Source: Nocardia brevicatena NBRC 12119
GTDB taxonomy: Bacteria > Actinomycetota > Actinomycetes > Mycobacteriales > Mycobacteriaceae
Assembly (NCBI RefSeq): GCF_000308495.1
Contig: NZ_BAFU01000028.1
Location: 1 to 52,271 of the forward strand
DNA length: 52,271 nucleotides
Direction: 5' to 3'
The notes under the pieces were generated by a model. It did not search any database and was not told where the DNA came from. It saw only the letters and a list, made by a program, of their open reading frames with translations. The stretch's first letter is position 1. Every line of letters starts with the position of its first letter. Made by a program: the position numbers and the translations under genes. Positions 16,003 through 24,672 of the stretch are shown here, one piece after another.

Positions 16003-17259
16003 CTATGCGCGGAAGGTGGCGAAGGCGGACCACAACAGAGGCGAATTCTCGACGGCGCCGGTCTCACGCCACACGCGAAGGCGGTCACGCTGCCAGCCCC
16101 CCAGCACCCGCACCGGGTCGGCACGGTCGTGGGCGGTGTCGACGGCGCGGACGACGTCCTGGAGCGGGGTCGTGCCCACCGCGCCCGCGAAACGCTGAAA
16201 GGCCAGGTCGGTGGGCAGCGGCCAGCGGGTCGCGGTGACCAACTCGGCGCCGCCGTTGATCACGGCGGCCACGAGACCGAGCGCTTCGGTGAAACGCAGG
16301 TCGCCCCCGCTTTCACAGGCGATCAGGGCCACCCGGCTCGGGACGGGCCACAATTCGGGGCCGGTGGACGGGGCCGGGACGAGAGTGTGGGTGCCGAGCA
16401 ACAGATCCTTGGCCGACAGCGGTCGATGGCCGCGCTGGGGCTCGGCGAAACCGAGAGTTTCGGCGGTACAGGCCAGGTGCAGTTCGGCGTTCTCGCTCTG
16501 TCCGGACTCGGGCCGCGCGGCGGTGACGTGGCCCACGTACACCAGTCGCGCCGCACCCGCGCGCAGGGTCCGCGACAGCCAGGCACGGTCCAGATCGGTG
16601 CGCCGGAATACTTCGACCGGCTCGGATACCGCGGGGCGCAGGCGTCCGTGGGCGAGGTGTTCGGCGACGTGCGCGGTGAGCGGTGCCGTCGCGTCCATTC
16701 GGCCGAGCACCGAACCGAGGACGGAATCGGCGCGGAAACCGGGTACCCGTGGGTCGAGCACCGCCACCACCGGCAGGTCGCGGTCGGTGGCCCAGGTGCG
16801 CGCGGTCCGGGATGGGGCGTGCACGATCCCGGCGGGTGGCGCCAGTTCGATATCGGCGATCTCGATCAGCCGCAGATCCGGATCCGGCGCGATGATCTCC
16901 CACGGCACCTGCGCCACCCGGGGCGAGGGCTGCAGCCGGATACGCGGGCGGACGCCGCGGACATGGAACTCGTGCAGCACCACGGCGAGTCCGTGGGGGA
17001 GCAGGGCCTGGGACAGGGTTTGCGCCAGCGAATTCTCGGTGTCGAGTGCGGCGAACGCGCCGTCGGTGAGGGACCGTTCGAGGCCGTCGGGCTCGGTCGG
17101 CCGGGGTAGGGCAGCGGACAGGGCCCGCACCGCCGCGTCGATATCGGCGCCCGGGAGCGCGACGGCGCCCCGCCGTGTCGGATCGTCGGGCAGGCGCCAG
17201 GACAGATACAGATCACCCGCGTCGGCCATCCGCACGACGACCGTCGGCTGTTCGCTCAT
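16003..17259 (-). CDS. CHAT-domain (caspase-like) protease
   Basis: The C-terminal half is a CHAT domain, the clan CD caspase/separase-like peptidase fold. The catalytic His is H244 in RLVYVGHVTAARPES and the catalytic Cys is C315 in RVALIACESGGDLRF. VPWEIIAPDPDLRLIEIAD (near 118) matches the PWE strand found upstream in many CHAT proteins. The N-terminal ~110 residues (LYLSWRLPDDPTRRG...) form a beta-rich domain of unknown role. ATG 17257-17259 with GAAGG upstream is preferred to an upstream start at 17406 that adds 49 low-complexity residues. Neighbouring TPR proteins are typical CHAT partners and likely regulate or present substrates. Both catalytic residues are present, so activity is expected but unproven. 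Confidence 0.87.
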   Translation of the reverse strand: MSEQPTVVVRMADAGDLYLSWRLPDDPTRRGAVALPGADIDAAVRALSAALPRPTEPDGLERSLTDGAFAALDTENSLAQTLSQALLPHGLAVVLHEFHVRGVRPRIRLQPSPRVAQVPWEIIAPDPDLRLIEIADIELAPPAGIVHAPSRTARTWATDRDLPVVAVLDPRVPGFRADSVLGSVLGRMDATAPLTAHVAEHLAHGRLRPAVSEPVEVFRRTDLDRAWLSRTLRAGAARLVYVGHVTAARPESGQSENAELHLACTAETLGFAEPQRGHRPLSAKDLLLGTHTLVPAPSTGPELWPVPSRVALIACESGGDLRFTEALGLVAAVINGGAELVTATRWPLPTDLAFQRFAGAVGTTPLQDVVRAVDTAHDRADPVRVLGGWQRDRLRVWRETGAVENSPLLWSAFATFRA

Positions 17260-17313
17260 ATCGCCGCCTTCGGACTGCCGGATGTGCCGGGCGGCAGCGG
17301 ATGTCCGGGGATG

Positions 17314-17396
17314 TGACGCCCCGTCGACCCTTCTGGATGCCGGTGGTGTCCGACGGTGATGACGGGACGTCCCCTGTGATGACGCCACGTCGGCTT
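17314..17396. repeat. Imperfect 20-bp tandem repeats between the TPR and CHAT genes
   Basis: Units TGATGACGGGACGTCCCCTG (17357-17376) and TGATGACGCCACGTCGGCTT (17377-17396) are adjacent and share TGATGACG and ACGTC at the same positions. A weaker third copy (TGACGCCCCGTC) begins at 17314. The first unit contains the palindrome GGGACGTCCC. The repeats lie in the only sizeable gap (154 bp) inside the first four genes of the locus, so they may regulate the CHAT gene separately. Confidence 0.4.
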
Positions 17397-17413
17397 CTCC
17401 CTGCACCGACCGT

Positions 17414-18925
17414 TCATACCGGGAGCACCTGATCGGTGCGGACCGTCAGGCCGTAGCGGTGTTCGGCGGCGGCGAGGTATTCGGCGAGGGCGATACGGCC
17501 GTCGGGCGCCACGGCGAGCCGGGGCGGCAGCGTGACCGGGAGCCCGGCCGCGGCCGCGATCTGCGCCAACGCCGAACCCAAGTGGAGACCGGCAGCGTCG
17601 TTCGCGGGCAGATCGGTGGGTGGCCGCGGGGCGACCAGCGGGTACCGCGGTGTCACCGGTGCGGTGGTGCGTGGCATGTCCAAGGTCGTCCCCGCGCATT
17701 GGGTTTCGATGAGGTCGGCGACGAGTGGGCCGTCGCCGCAGAGGGCGGCGAAGCGGAAGGCCAGCCGCATGGCCGGATCGGCGATCTCGCGGTTCCACTG
17801 TTCCCGCTGGTTGCCGTTGGGCAGGGTGTAGCGCACGGCATCGATGGCGATCGCCGCCGGCACCACGAGCGCGCGGCCGGTGGCGACCAACTCGGGTGAC
17901 GGTGCGCCCATACCGTCGACCAGCCGTTCCAGCAGCACGGCGTGCCAGTAGTCCACCTGGGCGCAGTGCAGGCCCAGGCCCCGCGACGCGTAGGCGGCGA
18001 AGGCGGCGTCGAGCAGTTCCCGGCCCCGCGCGGTATCCCTGCGTCCGAACGCGACGGTGGCGAGTCTGGTCCGTACGCCCGCCGCGTCGAGGACCGCCCC
18101 GGATTCCTCGAAGTAGGCCAGGGCACGCAGATACTGCCGCGCGGCCCCGTCGTCGTCGCCGCGGCGTTCGGCGAGGAACCCCATGGTCCGCAGTCCCACA
18201 CCGGCCCGATAGCCGAGTCCGGCCCGCTCGAAGTACTCCTGACTGACCGACAGTGGCGTCTCCGCCTCATCGAGACGGTCGAGCCTGCACAACAACTGCG
18301 CCAGGTTCTGCCGCGTTTCCGCCACCGCGTTCCGGTCGCCTGCCGCTTCGAACGCCGCGAGCGCCTGCCGGGCGAAATCCACCCCGAGTTCGCGCCGCCC
18401 GGTCTCGAAATAGGCGCCGGCCAAATTCATCAACGGGTGTCCGCTCAGTTCGGGTGCGAAACGGGCCGCCACGTCGAGGGATTCGGTGCCCAATTCGATG
18501 ACCCGGGCCCACTGACCCCGGTGGAACGCGACGGCGGTAAGCGAGAGCAGACAGGGCACCCGGAGCGCGGGGAACTCGTCCGCGGCCAGTAGCGCACGGG
18601 CCTGCTCGAGCGCGCCCTGGGCCTCGTCGAGCGCGCCGAGATGCTGGAGTGACTGCGAATAGTTGATCAGCGCGGAGGCCCGTTTCTCGACGGCGGTCGA
18701 CGGGATCTCCTGCAGCGCCGCGCGGTATCCGGCCGCGGCGCCGGCATGGTCGCCGAGTTCGTCGCGCATACTCGCGGCGTTGACCAGCGCGCTGACCCGG
18801 ACGCCCGGAGAGCCGGTGCGGGCGGCGTGTTCGAAGATGCGTAGTGCCTCGGCGACCTCGCCCCGCCGGTAGGCGGCGGCCCCGGCGTGTAGCAGTTCCC
18901 GGCCGGCTTCCGTGGTGTCGGTCAT
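17414..18925 (-). CDS. Tetratricopeptide-repeat protein (CHAT locus gene C)
   Basis: The 503-residue protein is built almost entirely of TPR helical pairs. Clear units are GAAAYRRGEVAEALRIFEHAART (16-38), GDHAGAAAGYRAALQEIP, LGALDEAQGALEQARALL, TGRRELGVDFARQALAAFEAAGD, LDRLDEAETPLSVSQEYFERAG and GDDDGAARQYLRALAYFEESG. The last ~150 residues lose the repeat pattern and hold a conserved-looking segment (VVPAAIAIDAVRYTLPNGNQREQW). No enzymatic motif is present. It begins one base after the stop of gene B and precedes the CHAT protease, a common TPR-CHAT pairing in which the TPR protein acts as scaffold, sensor or substrate. Confidence 0.85.
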   Translation of the reverse strand: MTDTTEAGRELLHAGAAAYRRGEVAEALRIFEHAARTGSPGVRVSALVNAASMRDELGDHAGAAAGYRAALQEIPSTAVEKRASALINYSQSLQHLGALDEAQGALEQARALLAADEFPALRVPCLLSLTAVAFHRGQWARVIELGTESLDVAARFAPELSGHPLMNLAGAYFETGRRELGVDFARQALAAFEAAGDRNAVAETRQNLAQLLCRLDRLDEAETPLSVSQEYFERAGLGYRAGVGLRTMGFLAERRGDDDGAARQYLRALAYFEESGAVLDAAGVRTRLATVAFGRRDTARGRELLDAAFAAYASRGLGLHCAQVDYWHAVLLERLVDGMGAPSPELVATGRALVVPAAIAIDAVRYTLPNGNQREQWNREIADPAMRLAFRFAALCGDGPLVADLIETQCAGTTLDMPRTTAPVTPRYPLVAPRPPTDLPANDAAGLHLGSALAQIAAAAGLPVTLPPRLAVAPDGRIALAEYLAAAEHRYGLTVRTDQVLPV

Positions 18926-18926
18926 C

Positions 18927-19949
18927 TCAGAAATCCGTATCCGTCATGGCCGCGGCCGTTTCGGCGAGCAGGGGGGCGAGGTCGGTATCCCCGTCCGACA
19001 GGGCGGCCAGGCGCAACCGGCCCGCCGCCAGTTCGCGGACCCGGCGTCGCTGGTCCGGATCGTCCGGGCCGGGCGCGGCGGGGCCGACACCGGGGACGTA
19101 GACCTCCACCACCGCAATGTTTTCCGAGGCGAGGTCCGAGGTTCCGACCCAGCTGTCGCCGAGCAGCTGCAGTTCGATATCGCCGTCGCCGGCCGCGGTA
19201 CGGACCAGGGCGCGCGGCCGGAGGTGCACGGGCACCTCATGTGTCACACCGGGCGCGGTGACGACCTCGACCCGGACGAAGGTGCTGCCCGCGGTCCTGG
19301 TCAGTTCCCAGGAGACCGCGTGTTCCGAGGCGTCGAGCAGGCCGGGTGGGCAGCGCCGCCAATCCCAGCCACCGCTGCCGCGGCCGATGACCAGCGCGCC
19401 GAACCGCTCACCCGGGGTACCGCCCGCGGCCAGCGCGTAGTCGTCGGCGCGGGCGGAGACCGGGACGGGAACGGCCTCCTCGTCCGGGAGCCGCGCGTCG
19501 GCACCGTCGACGACGAGATCGCATTCCTCGATGAGGGAGACGGTCTCGCGGTCCAACAGGTCCGGGTCGAGCGCCGCGATGCCGTCGACGGTCGAAGCGG
19601 GCCACCAGCGCGCCGCCCAGTGGGCGTAGGCCAACCGTCGCGTCGCCGCGGCGACTTCGGGACGTTCGGGACGCGCGGGCAGGTCGACAGGACCGGCGTA
19701 GTCGTCGACGGCCACCGCCACCGCCACACCGTAGAGCGCCCACAGCCAGTCCTGGGCGGCCGCGAGATCGTGTACGGTCGCCGCCGGAATCCGATGGCCC
19801 GTGAGCAAACTCCAGCTCAGATGGCCTCCGACCGCCTCGAGCACCGCCGTATCCAGCCCGGGAGCGGAATCGAGCAGCGTCGGGGCGCCGACGGGCGCTA
19901 TGGTCCACAACCGCGGACCGACCTGTCGGATATGCACGGTTTCGGGCAT
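18927..19949 (-). CDS. Unknown protein of the CHAT locus (gene B)
   Basis: From ATG 19947-19949, which overlaps the TGA of gene A by one base, the product has 340 residues. The N-terminal part (RLWTIAPVGAPTLLDSAPGL...) is mixed. The C-terminal part from about 165 is beta-rich: RFGALVIGRGSGGWDWRRCPPGLLDASE, HAVSWELTRTAGSTFVRVEVV, HLRPRALVRTAAGDGDIELQL, NIAVVEVYVPG. The pattern GRGSGGWDWRRCPPGLLDASEHAVSW looks like a conserved motif, but I cannot assign it to a named family. There is no signal peptide or membrane helix. The one-base overlap with A and one-base gap to C imply fixed stoichiometry. Confidence 0.75.
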   Translation of the reverse strand: MPETVHIRQVGPRLWTIAPVGAPTLLDSAPGLDTAVLEAVGGHLSWSLLTGHRIPAATVHDLAAAQDWLWALYGVAVAVAVDDYAGPVDLPARPERPEVAAATRRLAYAHWAARWWPASTVDGIAALDPDLLDRETVSLIEECDLVVDGADARLPDEEAVPVPVSARADDYALAAGGTPGERFGALVIGRGSGGWDWRRCPPGLLDASEHAVSWELTRTAGSTFVRVEVVTAPGVTHEVPVHLRPRALVRTAAGDGDIELQLLGDSWVGTSDLASENIAVVEVYVPGVGPAAPGPDDPDQRRRVRELAAGRLRLAALSDGDTDLAPLLAETAAAMTDTDF

Positions 19950-21340
19950 CAGCTCGCCCTCGGCTCGGTGGTTTCCGGAAGCCCCGCACGCGTGGCCGTA
20001 CTGAGGGCGTTCTTGACCCGCGTGCGGTGATCGAGGATGACCGACCGGGCCACGCCGTCGAGCAGATCCCACAGTTCGTCCGGTTCGGATACCGGCGTCG
20101 CGCGCACGTCGCGGCCGTGCAGCCGCACCCAGAGCCGGCGCAGATACGGCCGCCACGGGGTGCGCAGCTCCGCGGCGATGGCGGTGAGCGGGCCACGATC
20201 ACCGGATGCGCCGGCCACGGTGTGCACCGCCAACCGCCGAGCCTGAAGTACATAGGCTTCCCGGCGCCAGCGATCGTTGACCATCCGGTGCGCGGGTGTT
20301 TCCGGCGGGGACGGGGAGGTGCCCGCGTGCTTTGCGGTGGTCGCGAGCGGGCGTACCGTCGCCGTCCGGCGGATCTCGATCGGCGCCAGCCCCACCGCGA
20401 GCGCCACACCCGCGGCGGCGGCCAACCGCAGCGATTCGTCGAGCAGCGCCCACGGCGCGCAGCTGCGTTCGATCTCGGTGGTGACCAGCTCCGGGATCGG
20501 CGGCAATTCGGCGCGTTCGGTGGAAACCTGGAGGACGGTGAAGATTCGCTCGTAGATGGTGCGGTCGAACGGCAGCCCCATGCTCGCGGTGGACGCGGAC
20601 GCTCCGAGCGCGGGCGGGTGGGGCAGCGGATACGTGGTGAGACCGAACTCCCGCGCGCCGGAGCTCTCGTACCACAGCCGAATTCCGGTGTGGGTGCCGG
20701 CCGAGGCCGCGACCAGCCGCCGCAGCAGCCGCCCGCCGTCGCCACGGTCCGGTTCCACCCGCGCGGCGGCGCAGCCGTCCAGCAGCTCCGCCAATTCGCT
20801 GTCATGATCCGGGGATTCGGCCGGGGCGGAGGGTCTGCGTCGCCACGATGCCTCGATGAGGGCGGTGAGCCGATGAGCCCGCGCGGGCTCGGTGAGATGG
20901 TCCTTCAGCGCCTGGGTCGTGCGGCCCGCGGCGAACCCGTGGATATCGCGCAGGGCGGCCTCGGCCCGCGGTCGGTCGCGGGACGGGTCGGGCGGACCGT
21001 GGAGCGTGGCGAGCTCGAAACAGCGCTGGAAATACAGGTCCTGTGCGTTGCCCTCGGTGAGGCGTAGCGCCCGGCGCACCTGTTTGAGGAGGGTGAACCA
21101 TGCGGCGGTGGCCCGCAGTAGGCCGTCGGCGGCGGATACGCGTTCGGTGAGCAGCGCCGCACCGTCGGCGCTCAGCAGCGCCCCCGCGCAATTCGGGTAC
21201 TGGACGGGCCGGATGACCAGCGGATCGAGGATCAGCTTCACGGTGCGCCGCAGTGGGCCGCCGTGTGGTCCGCTCAGCGCCTCGACGCCGTCGAGACCCC
21301 GCCACACCTCGTCGAGCACCATGGCGCGAGGTCTTCGCAT
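19949..21340 (-). CDS. Unknown protein, first gene of the CHAT locus (gene A)
   Basis: The 463-residue, Arg-rich soluble protein has no recognised domain. Visible features are helical N-terminal segments (LRATAAWFTLLKQVRRALRLTEGNAQDLYFQRCFELATLHG), an alpha/beta middle (GIRLWYESSGAREFGLTTYPLPHPP; ALLDESLRLAAAAGVALAVGLAPIEI) and a basic C-terminus (WRPYLRRLWVRLHGRDVRATP; VILDHRTRVKNALSTATR). Its translation is coupled to gene B by a TGATG junction. It is divergent from the LpqH-type lipoprotein with 131 bp between them, where the locus promoter should lie. Its function can only be guessed from the CHAT/TPR neighbours. Confidence 0.72.
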   Translation of the reverse strand: MRRPRAMVLDEVWRGLDGVEALSGPHGGPLRRTVKLILDPLVIRPVQYPNCAGALLSADGAALLTERVSAADGLLRATAAWFTLLKQVRRALRLTEGNAQDLYFQRCFELATLHGPPDPSRDRPRAEAALRDIHGFAAGRTTQALKDHLTEPARAHRLTALIEASWRRRPSAPAESPDHDSELAELLDGCAAARVEPDRGDGGRLLRRLVAASAGTHTGIRLWYESSGAREFGLTTYPLPHPPALGASASTASMGLPFDRTIYERIFTVLQVSTERAELPPIPELVTTEIERSCAPWALLDESLRLAAAAGVALAVGLAPIEIRRTATVRPLATTAKHAGTSPSPPETPAHRMVNDRWRREAYVLQARRLAVHTVAGASGDRGPLTAIAAELRTPWRPYLRRLWVRLHGRDVRATPVSEPDELWDLLDGVARSVILDHRTRVKNALSTATRAGLPETTEPRAS

Positions 21341-21471
21341 TCGACCAGGTTATCCGAGTGGTACCCCGAATGGCGGTGCCGAAAGTTGGGATCGGTAGGC
21401 CGCCAACCGTTTCTACCTTTTCTCCAACGGCCCACCGACGGGTCGACCCACCGAGAAGAGGAACAACCACC

Positions 21472-22011
21472 ATGAGCATCAAGCCCTTCCGCATCGCCGC
21501 TGTCGCCCTCGCCGCCTCCACCGTTGTGCTGGTCTCCGCCTGCGGCGACGACTCCGGCAGCGCCCCGGCCGCTCCGCAGGCGAACACCTCGGCCGCGGCA
21601 CCTGCCGGCCCGGCGTCCCCGGGCGGGTCCGCCGCCGTGGTCGACGGCAAGAAACTGGCGGGCAGCTTCGACACCACCTGCGCCAAGCAGGGCAATACGC
21701 TGGCGCTGGCGCTGACCGACCCCGACAACCCCGACTACGGCCAGTTGACCGTGAGCGCCACCGTCACGGACACGAACACCGTGCAGGCGGTCGGTATCGC
21801 CGGCAGCAAGGGCGGTGCGTCCGGTCTGCCGTATGCCCTCGGCTACGGCAACGGGCAGCCCGGCGGCTCCGCGGAGGTCACCAAGGAGGGCACCACCTAC
21901 AAGGTCTCCGGCGAGGGGGTGGGGGCGCCCGATATGGCCAACCCGCTCGCGGGGCCCACCACGGCGCGTTTCGAGATCACCTTCGTGTGCTCCACCATCG
22001 TCGGCGCCTGA
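21472..22011 (+). CDS. LpqH (19-kDa antigen) family lipoprotein
   Basis: The first 24 residues are a lipoprotein signal peptide (KPFRIAAVALAASTVVLVSAC) with lipobox LVSAC. The linker is Ala/Pro/Ser-rich. The mature domain (VVDGKKLAGSFDTTCAKQGN ... VQAVGIAGSKGG ... GTTYKVSGEGVGAPDMANPLAGPTTARFEITFVCS) matches the PF05481-type mycobacterial 19-kDa antigen, including the two Cys residues and the MANP motif. The protein is expected to be lipid-anchored on the cell surface. ATG 21472 follows GAGAAGAGG; the longer frame from 21253 is spurious. A strong terminator hairpin follows the stop. Confidence 0.9.
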   Translation: MSIKPFRIAAVALAASTVVLVSACGDDSGSAPAAPQANTSAAAPAGPASPGGSAAVVDGKKLAGSFDTTCAKQGNTLALALTDPDNPDYGQLTVSATVTDTNTVQAVGIAGSKGGASGLPYALGYGNGQPGGSAEVTKEGTTYKVSGEGVGAPDMANPLAGPTTARFEITFVCSTIVGA

Positions 22012-22019
22012 CGGCGCGG

Positions 22020-22056
22020 CCCTGGTCCGCGGGCCGTCCGTGGCCGCGGACCAGGG
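22020..22056 (+). terminator. Terminator hairpin after the lipoprotein gene
   Basis: CCCTGGTCCGCGG (22020-22032) and CCGCGGACCAGGG (22044-22056) form a perfect 13-bp stem with an 11-nt loop, nine bases after the stop codon. There is no U tract. Confidence 0.8.
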
Positions 22057-22059
22057 CTC

Positions 22060-22383
22060 ATCGGGCTGCTACACCACCGGGCGCCACACCGCGTGGATCG
22101 AGATCGGCGCGCCGACCGCGTGCACCGGGCCGGCGAACTGGCCGACCGCGTCGCCGCCTGCACCCGTCGCGACCCCGCCAGAATCCTGGCGCAACTCACC
22201 GGCAAGCGGATTCACCGCGCCGAAGCGATTCCGCTCTACGCCTTCGACCGCTCCTTCATCGATTCCGCCGCCGCGGTCGAACGCCGCAATACCGTGACGC
22301 TGTCGGTCGCCGGGCGCCTGCTGTCCCTGGATCTCAACGGGACCGCCTTCGGCGCGCCCATCCACGAGTACCGCCTCACGTAA
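22060..22383 (+). pseudogene. YaeQ-family C-terminal remnant (frameshifted)
   Basis: One frame reads HTAWIEIGAP and the next reads DRVHRAGELADRVAACTRRD, then GKRIHRAEAIPLYAFDRSFI, then VTLSVAGRLLSLDLNG. Together they align with the second half of YaeQ proteins (E. coli YaeQ has LWIELGLPDERRIKKA at the same place), which have a PD-(D/E)XK-like fold. The N-terminal half is missing because the sequence begins right after the LpqH terminator, and the reading frame changes near 22115. It is a decayed fragment, probably left when the upstream segment was inserted or deleted. Confidence 0.7.
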
Positions 22384-22594
22384 TCCGCCGCTGCCGATCC
22401 GGCCGCTTCCGGTGGGCGGCCCCCGGTCGAGGAAGTTCCCGCATGCTGTCGAATCGTCGTTCACTTTCGGCTATCCTCGTGGCTACCGGGCGAACGCTCG
22501 GTGGGACACCGAGGTCCCGGCTGTTTCGCCGGCCCCGGCGACCCGGGCAGGCCCGGCGGTCGGGACCGACCGCTGTCGTTCGTAGAGGAGCCGC

Positions 22595-24127
22595 ATGTAC
22601 CCCGGTGCACACGTCGACCGTTTTCCCGATAAACCAGCGGTTATCCTTGCCGAACGCGACGAAGTGCTGACCTATCGGGAATTGGAGGACAACTCGGTCC
22701 GGCTCGCCCGACACCTCCACGACGCCGGACTGCGCAAGGGCGACCACATCGCGTTGCTGTCCGGCAACGACCTGAAGGTGTACGAGGTGTACTGGGCGGC
22801 TTTGCGATCCGGCCTTTACATCACCGCCGTCAACCGGCACCTCTCCCCGGCCGAGATCAGCTATATAGTCAACGACTGCGGCGCCCGCGCGCTCATCGTG
22901 TCGGCCGCCCTGGACGAGGCCGCCGAACGGATCATCGCGGATACACCGGGCGTCGAGATCCGCTTGGCCTTCGGCGGCGGCGTCGCCGGCCACAAGTCGT
23001 ACGAGGACGCCCTGGCTGCCTCGTCTCCCGAACCACTGCCGGACCAGCCGCGCGGTGCCGACATGCTCTATTCGTCCGGCACCACCGGCCGCCCCAAGGG
23101 AATCAAGCATCCCCTGCCCGATCGTCAGGTCGGTGATCCGCCCGGCGATACCTACACCGCCGTCTTCGGCCCCCTCTACGGGTTCGACACCGACACCGTG
23201 TACCTGTCGCCCGCGCCGCTCTACCACGCGGCGCCGCTGCGGTTCGGCGGAGTGGTGCACGCGCTCGGCGGAACACTCGTCGTCATGGAACGCTTTGACG
23301 CCGAACAGGCGCTTGCCGCGATCGACCGGTACCGGGTCACCCACAGCCAGTGGGTGCCCACCATGTTCGTCCGGATGCTGAAACTCGACGAGGCCACCCG
23401 CGCGCGCTACGACGTATCCGGTCCGAAGGTCGCGGTGCACGCGGCGGCGCCGTGCCCCGTCGACGTCAAACGCGCGATGATCGACTGGTGGGGGCCGGTT
23501 CTGCACGAGTACTACGCGTCGACCGAGGGCAACGGCGTCACCTTCATCGACAGTGAACAGTGGTTGCGCAGGCCCGGCTCGGTCGGGCGGTCCGGACTGG
23601 GCACCATCCGGATCTGCGACGACGACGGCCGGGAACTGCCCACCGGTGAAATCGGCGCGATCTACTTCGAACGTGAGGAAATGCCGTTCGCCTACCACAA
23701 CGATCCCGCCAAGACCGTGCAGGCGGTCCACCCCGAGCACCCCACCTGGACCACGACCGGCGATATCGGATACCTCGATGAGGACGGTTACCTGTACCTC
23801 ACCGACCGCAAGGCCTTCATGATCATCTCCGGCGGTGTGAACATCTACCCGCAGGAGATCGAGGACGCCTTGGCCCTGCACCCCAAGGTCTTCGATGTCG
23901 CCGTGATCGGTGTCCCCGATGAGGATATGGGCGAATCCGTCAAGGCCGTCGTCCAACCGGCGCCCGGTATCGACACCGGTCCCGCACTCGCCGAGGAACT
24001 GCGCGATTACCTACGTGAGCGGATCGCCCACTACAAGGTGCCCCGCAGCGTCGACTTCGTCGACGAGTTGCCCCGCACCCCCACCGGAAAGCTGGTCAAG
24101 GGAAAACTCCGCGAACGCCACCGGTGA
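22595..24127 (+). CDS. Acyl-CoA synthetase (FadD-type, AMP-forming)
   Basis: This ANL-superfamily adenylate-forming enzyme of 510 residues has the P-loop MLYSSGTTGRPKGIKH near 153, the A5-type YYASTEGNG near 305, TGDIGYLDEDGYLYLTDRKAFMIISGGVNIYPQEIE near 385-420, and the C-terminal catalytic lysine in PRTPTGKLVKGKL near 500. It activates a carboxylic acid to its acyl-CoA. The exact chain type cannot be read from sequence. The overall pattern resembles mycobacterial FadD4-like enzymes. GTAGAGGAG upstream supports ATG 22595. Confidence 0.93.
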   Translation: MYPGAHVDRFPDKPAVILAERDEVLTYRELEDNSVRLARHLHDAGLRKGDHIALLSGNDLKVYEVYWAALRSGLYITAVNRHLSPAEISYIVNDCGARALIVSAALDEAAERIIADTPGVEIRLAFGGGVAGHKSYEDALAASSPEPLPDQPRGADMLYSSGTTGRPKGIKHPLPDRQVGDPPGDTYTAVFGPLYGFDTDTVYLSPAPLYHAAPLRFGGVVHALGGTLVVMERFDAEQALAAIDRYRVTHSQWVPTMFVRMLKLDEATRARYDVSGPKVAVHAAAPCPVDVKRAMIDWWGPVLHEYYASTEGNGVTFIDSEQWLRRPGSVGRSGLGTIRICDDDGRELPTGEIGAIYFEREEMPFAYHNDPAKTVQAVHPEHPTWTTTGDIGYLDEDGYLYLTDRKAFMIISGGVNIYPQEIEDALALHPKVFDVAVIGVPDEDMGESVKAVVQPAPGIDTGPALAEELRDYLRERIAHYKVPRSVDFVDELPRTPTGKLVKGKLRERHR

Positions 24128-24204
24128 ACCTCCGCGCCGACGCGGCGGTCGGCGTGTTCGGGGACCGATACGTCCGGGAACAGGTCGTCGAACTCGGCCG
24201 CGGA

Positions 24205-24672
24205 CTACCGGGGCTGCCCTCGATCCTCCAGATCGACGCGCACGATGGCGCTGTCCGACCACAGCGACCTCGCTCGTGCGCGGCGGAATTTCTCGCGTAG
24301 CGACAGGTCGCGGTGCACATTGGGAATGCCGGGGATCGTGATCAGCGGTATCAGGTTCCATTGCAGACCGTAGCGGTCGTGCAGGGCGCGGTCGGCGAGT
24401 TCGGCGGCTTCCCCGTCGAGGATGGCGGCCGTCCCGCGCACCGGGTCGGTACCGGCTCGCACCCGGCCGCGGTAATCACACGGCCACAGCTCGACACGCG
24501 GATCGGCCCGCAGCCGCCGGGTTTTGGGGCCGCGCTTGGTACGGAACACCAGGGTGCTGTCGGTGAGGTGGAACCAGATGGGGGTGTCGACCGGGGTACC
24601 GTCGCGGCGGTAGCTGCGGAGCAGGGCGTAACGGGCCTTCGCGAGTGTCATCGATGTCGTGGTGGTGCGCAT
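24205..24672 (-). CDS. PPOX-class F420-dependent oxidoreductase
   Basis: The 155-residue split beta-barrel protein has AKARYALLRSYRRDGTPVDTPIWFHLTDSTLVFRT (residues 11-45) and KTRRLRADPRVELWPCDYRGRV. These are typical of the pyridoxamine-5'-phosphate-oxidase-like F420H2-dependent reductase group. VRGTAAILDGEAAELADRALHDRYG forms the following helix. The substrate is unknown. Its start overlaps the last 25 bp of the broken YbaB-family gene, indicating former translational coupling. Confidence 0.9.
   Translation of the reverse strand: MRTTTTSMTLAKARYALLRSYRRDGTPVDTPIWFHLTDSTLVFRTKRGPKTRRLRADPRVELWPCDYRGRVRAGTDPVRGTAAILDGEAAELADRALHDRYGLQWNLIPLITIPGIPNVHRDLSLREKFRRARARSLWSDSAIVRVDLEDRGQPR

Noticed and set aside
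19408-20805. Minus-strand frame of about 465 codons
   Set aside because: Runs in another frame over genes A and B of the CHAT locus. Arg/Ser/Pro-rich composition and no RBS, so a shadow of A and B.
22376-23956. Long minus-strand frame of about 526 codons
   Set aside because: It is antisense to the acyl-CoA synthetase, whose motifs are all intact. The antisense product is His/Gly/Val-rich with no family pattern, a usual artefact of high-GC codon bias.
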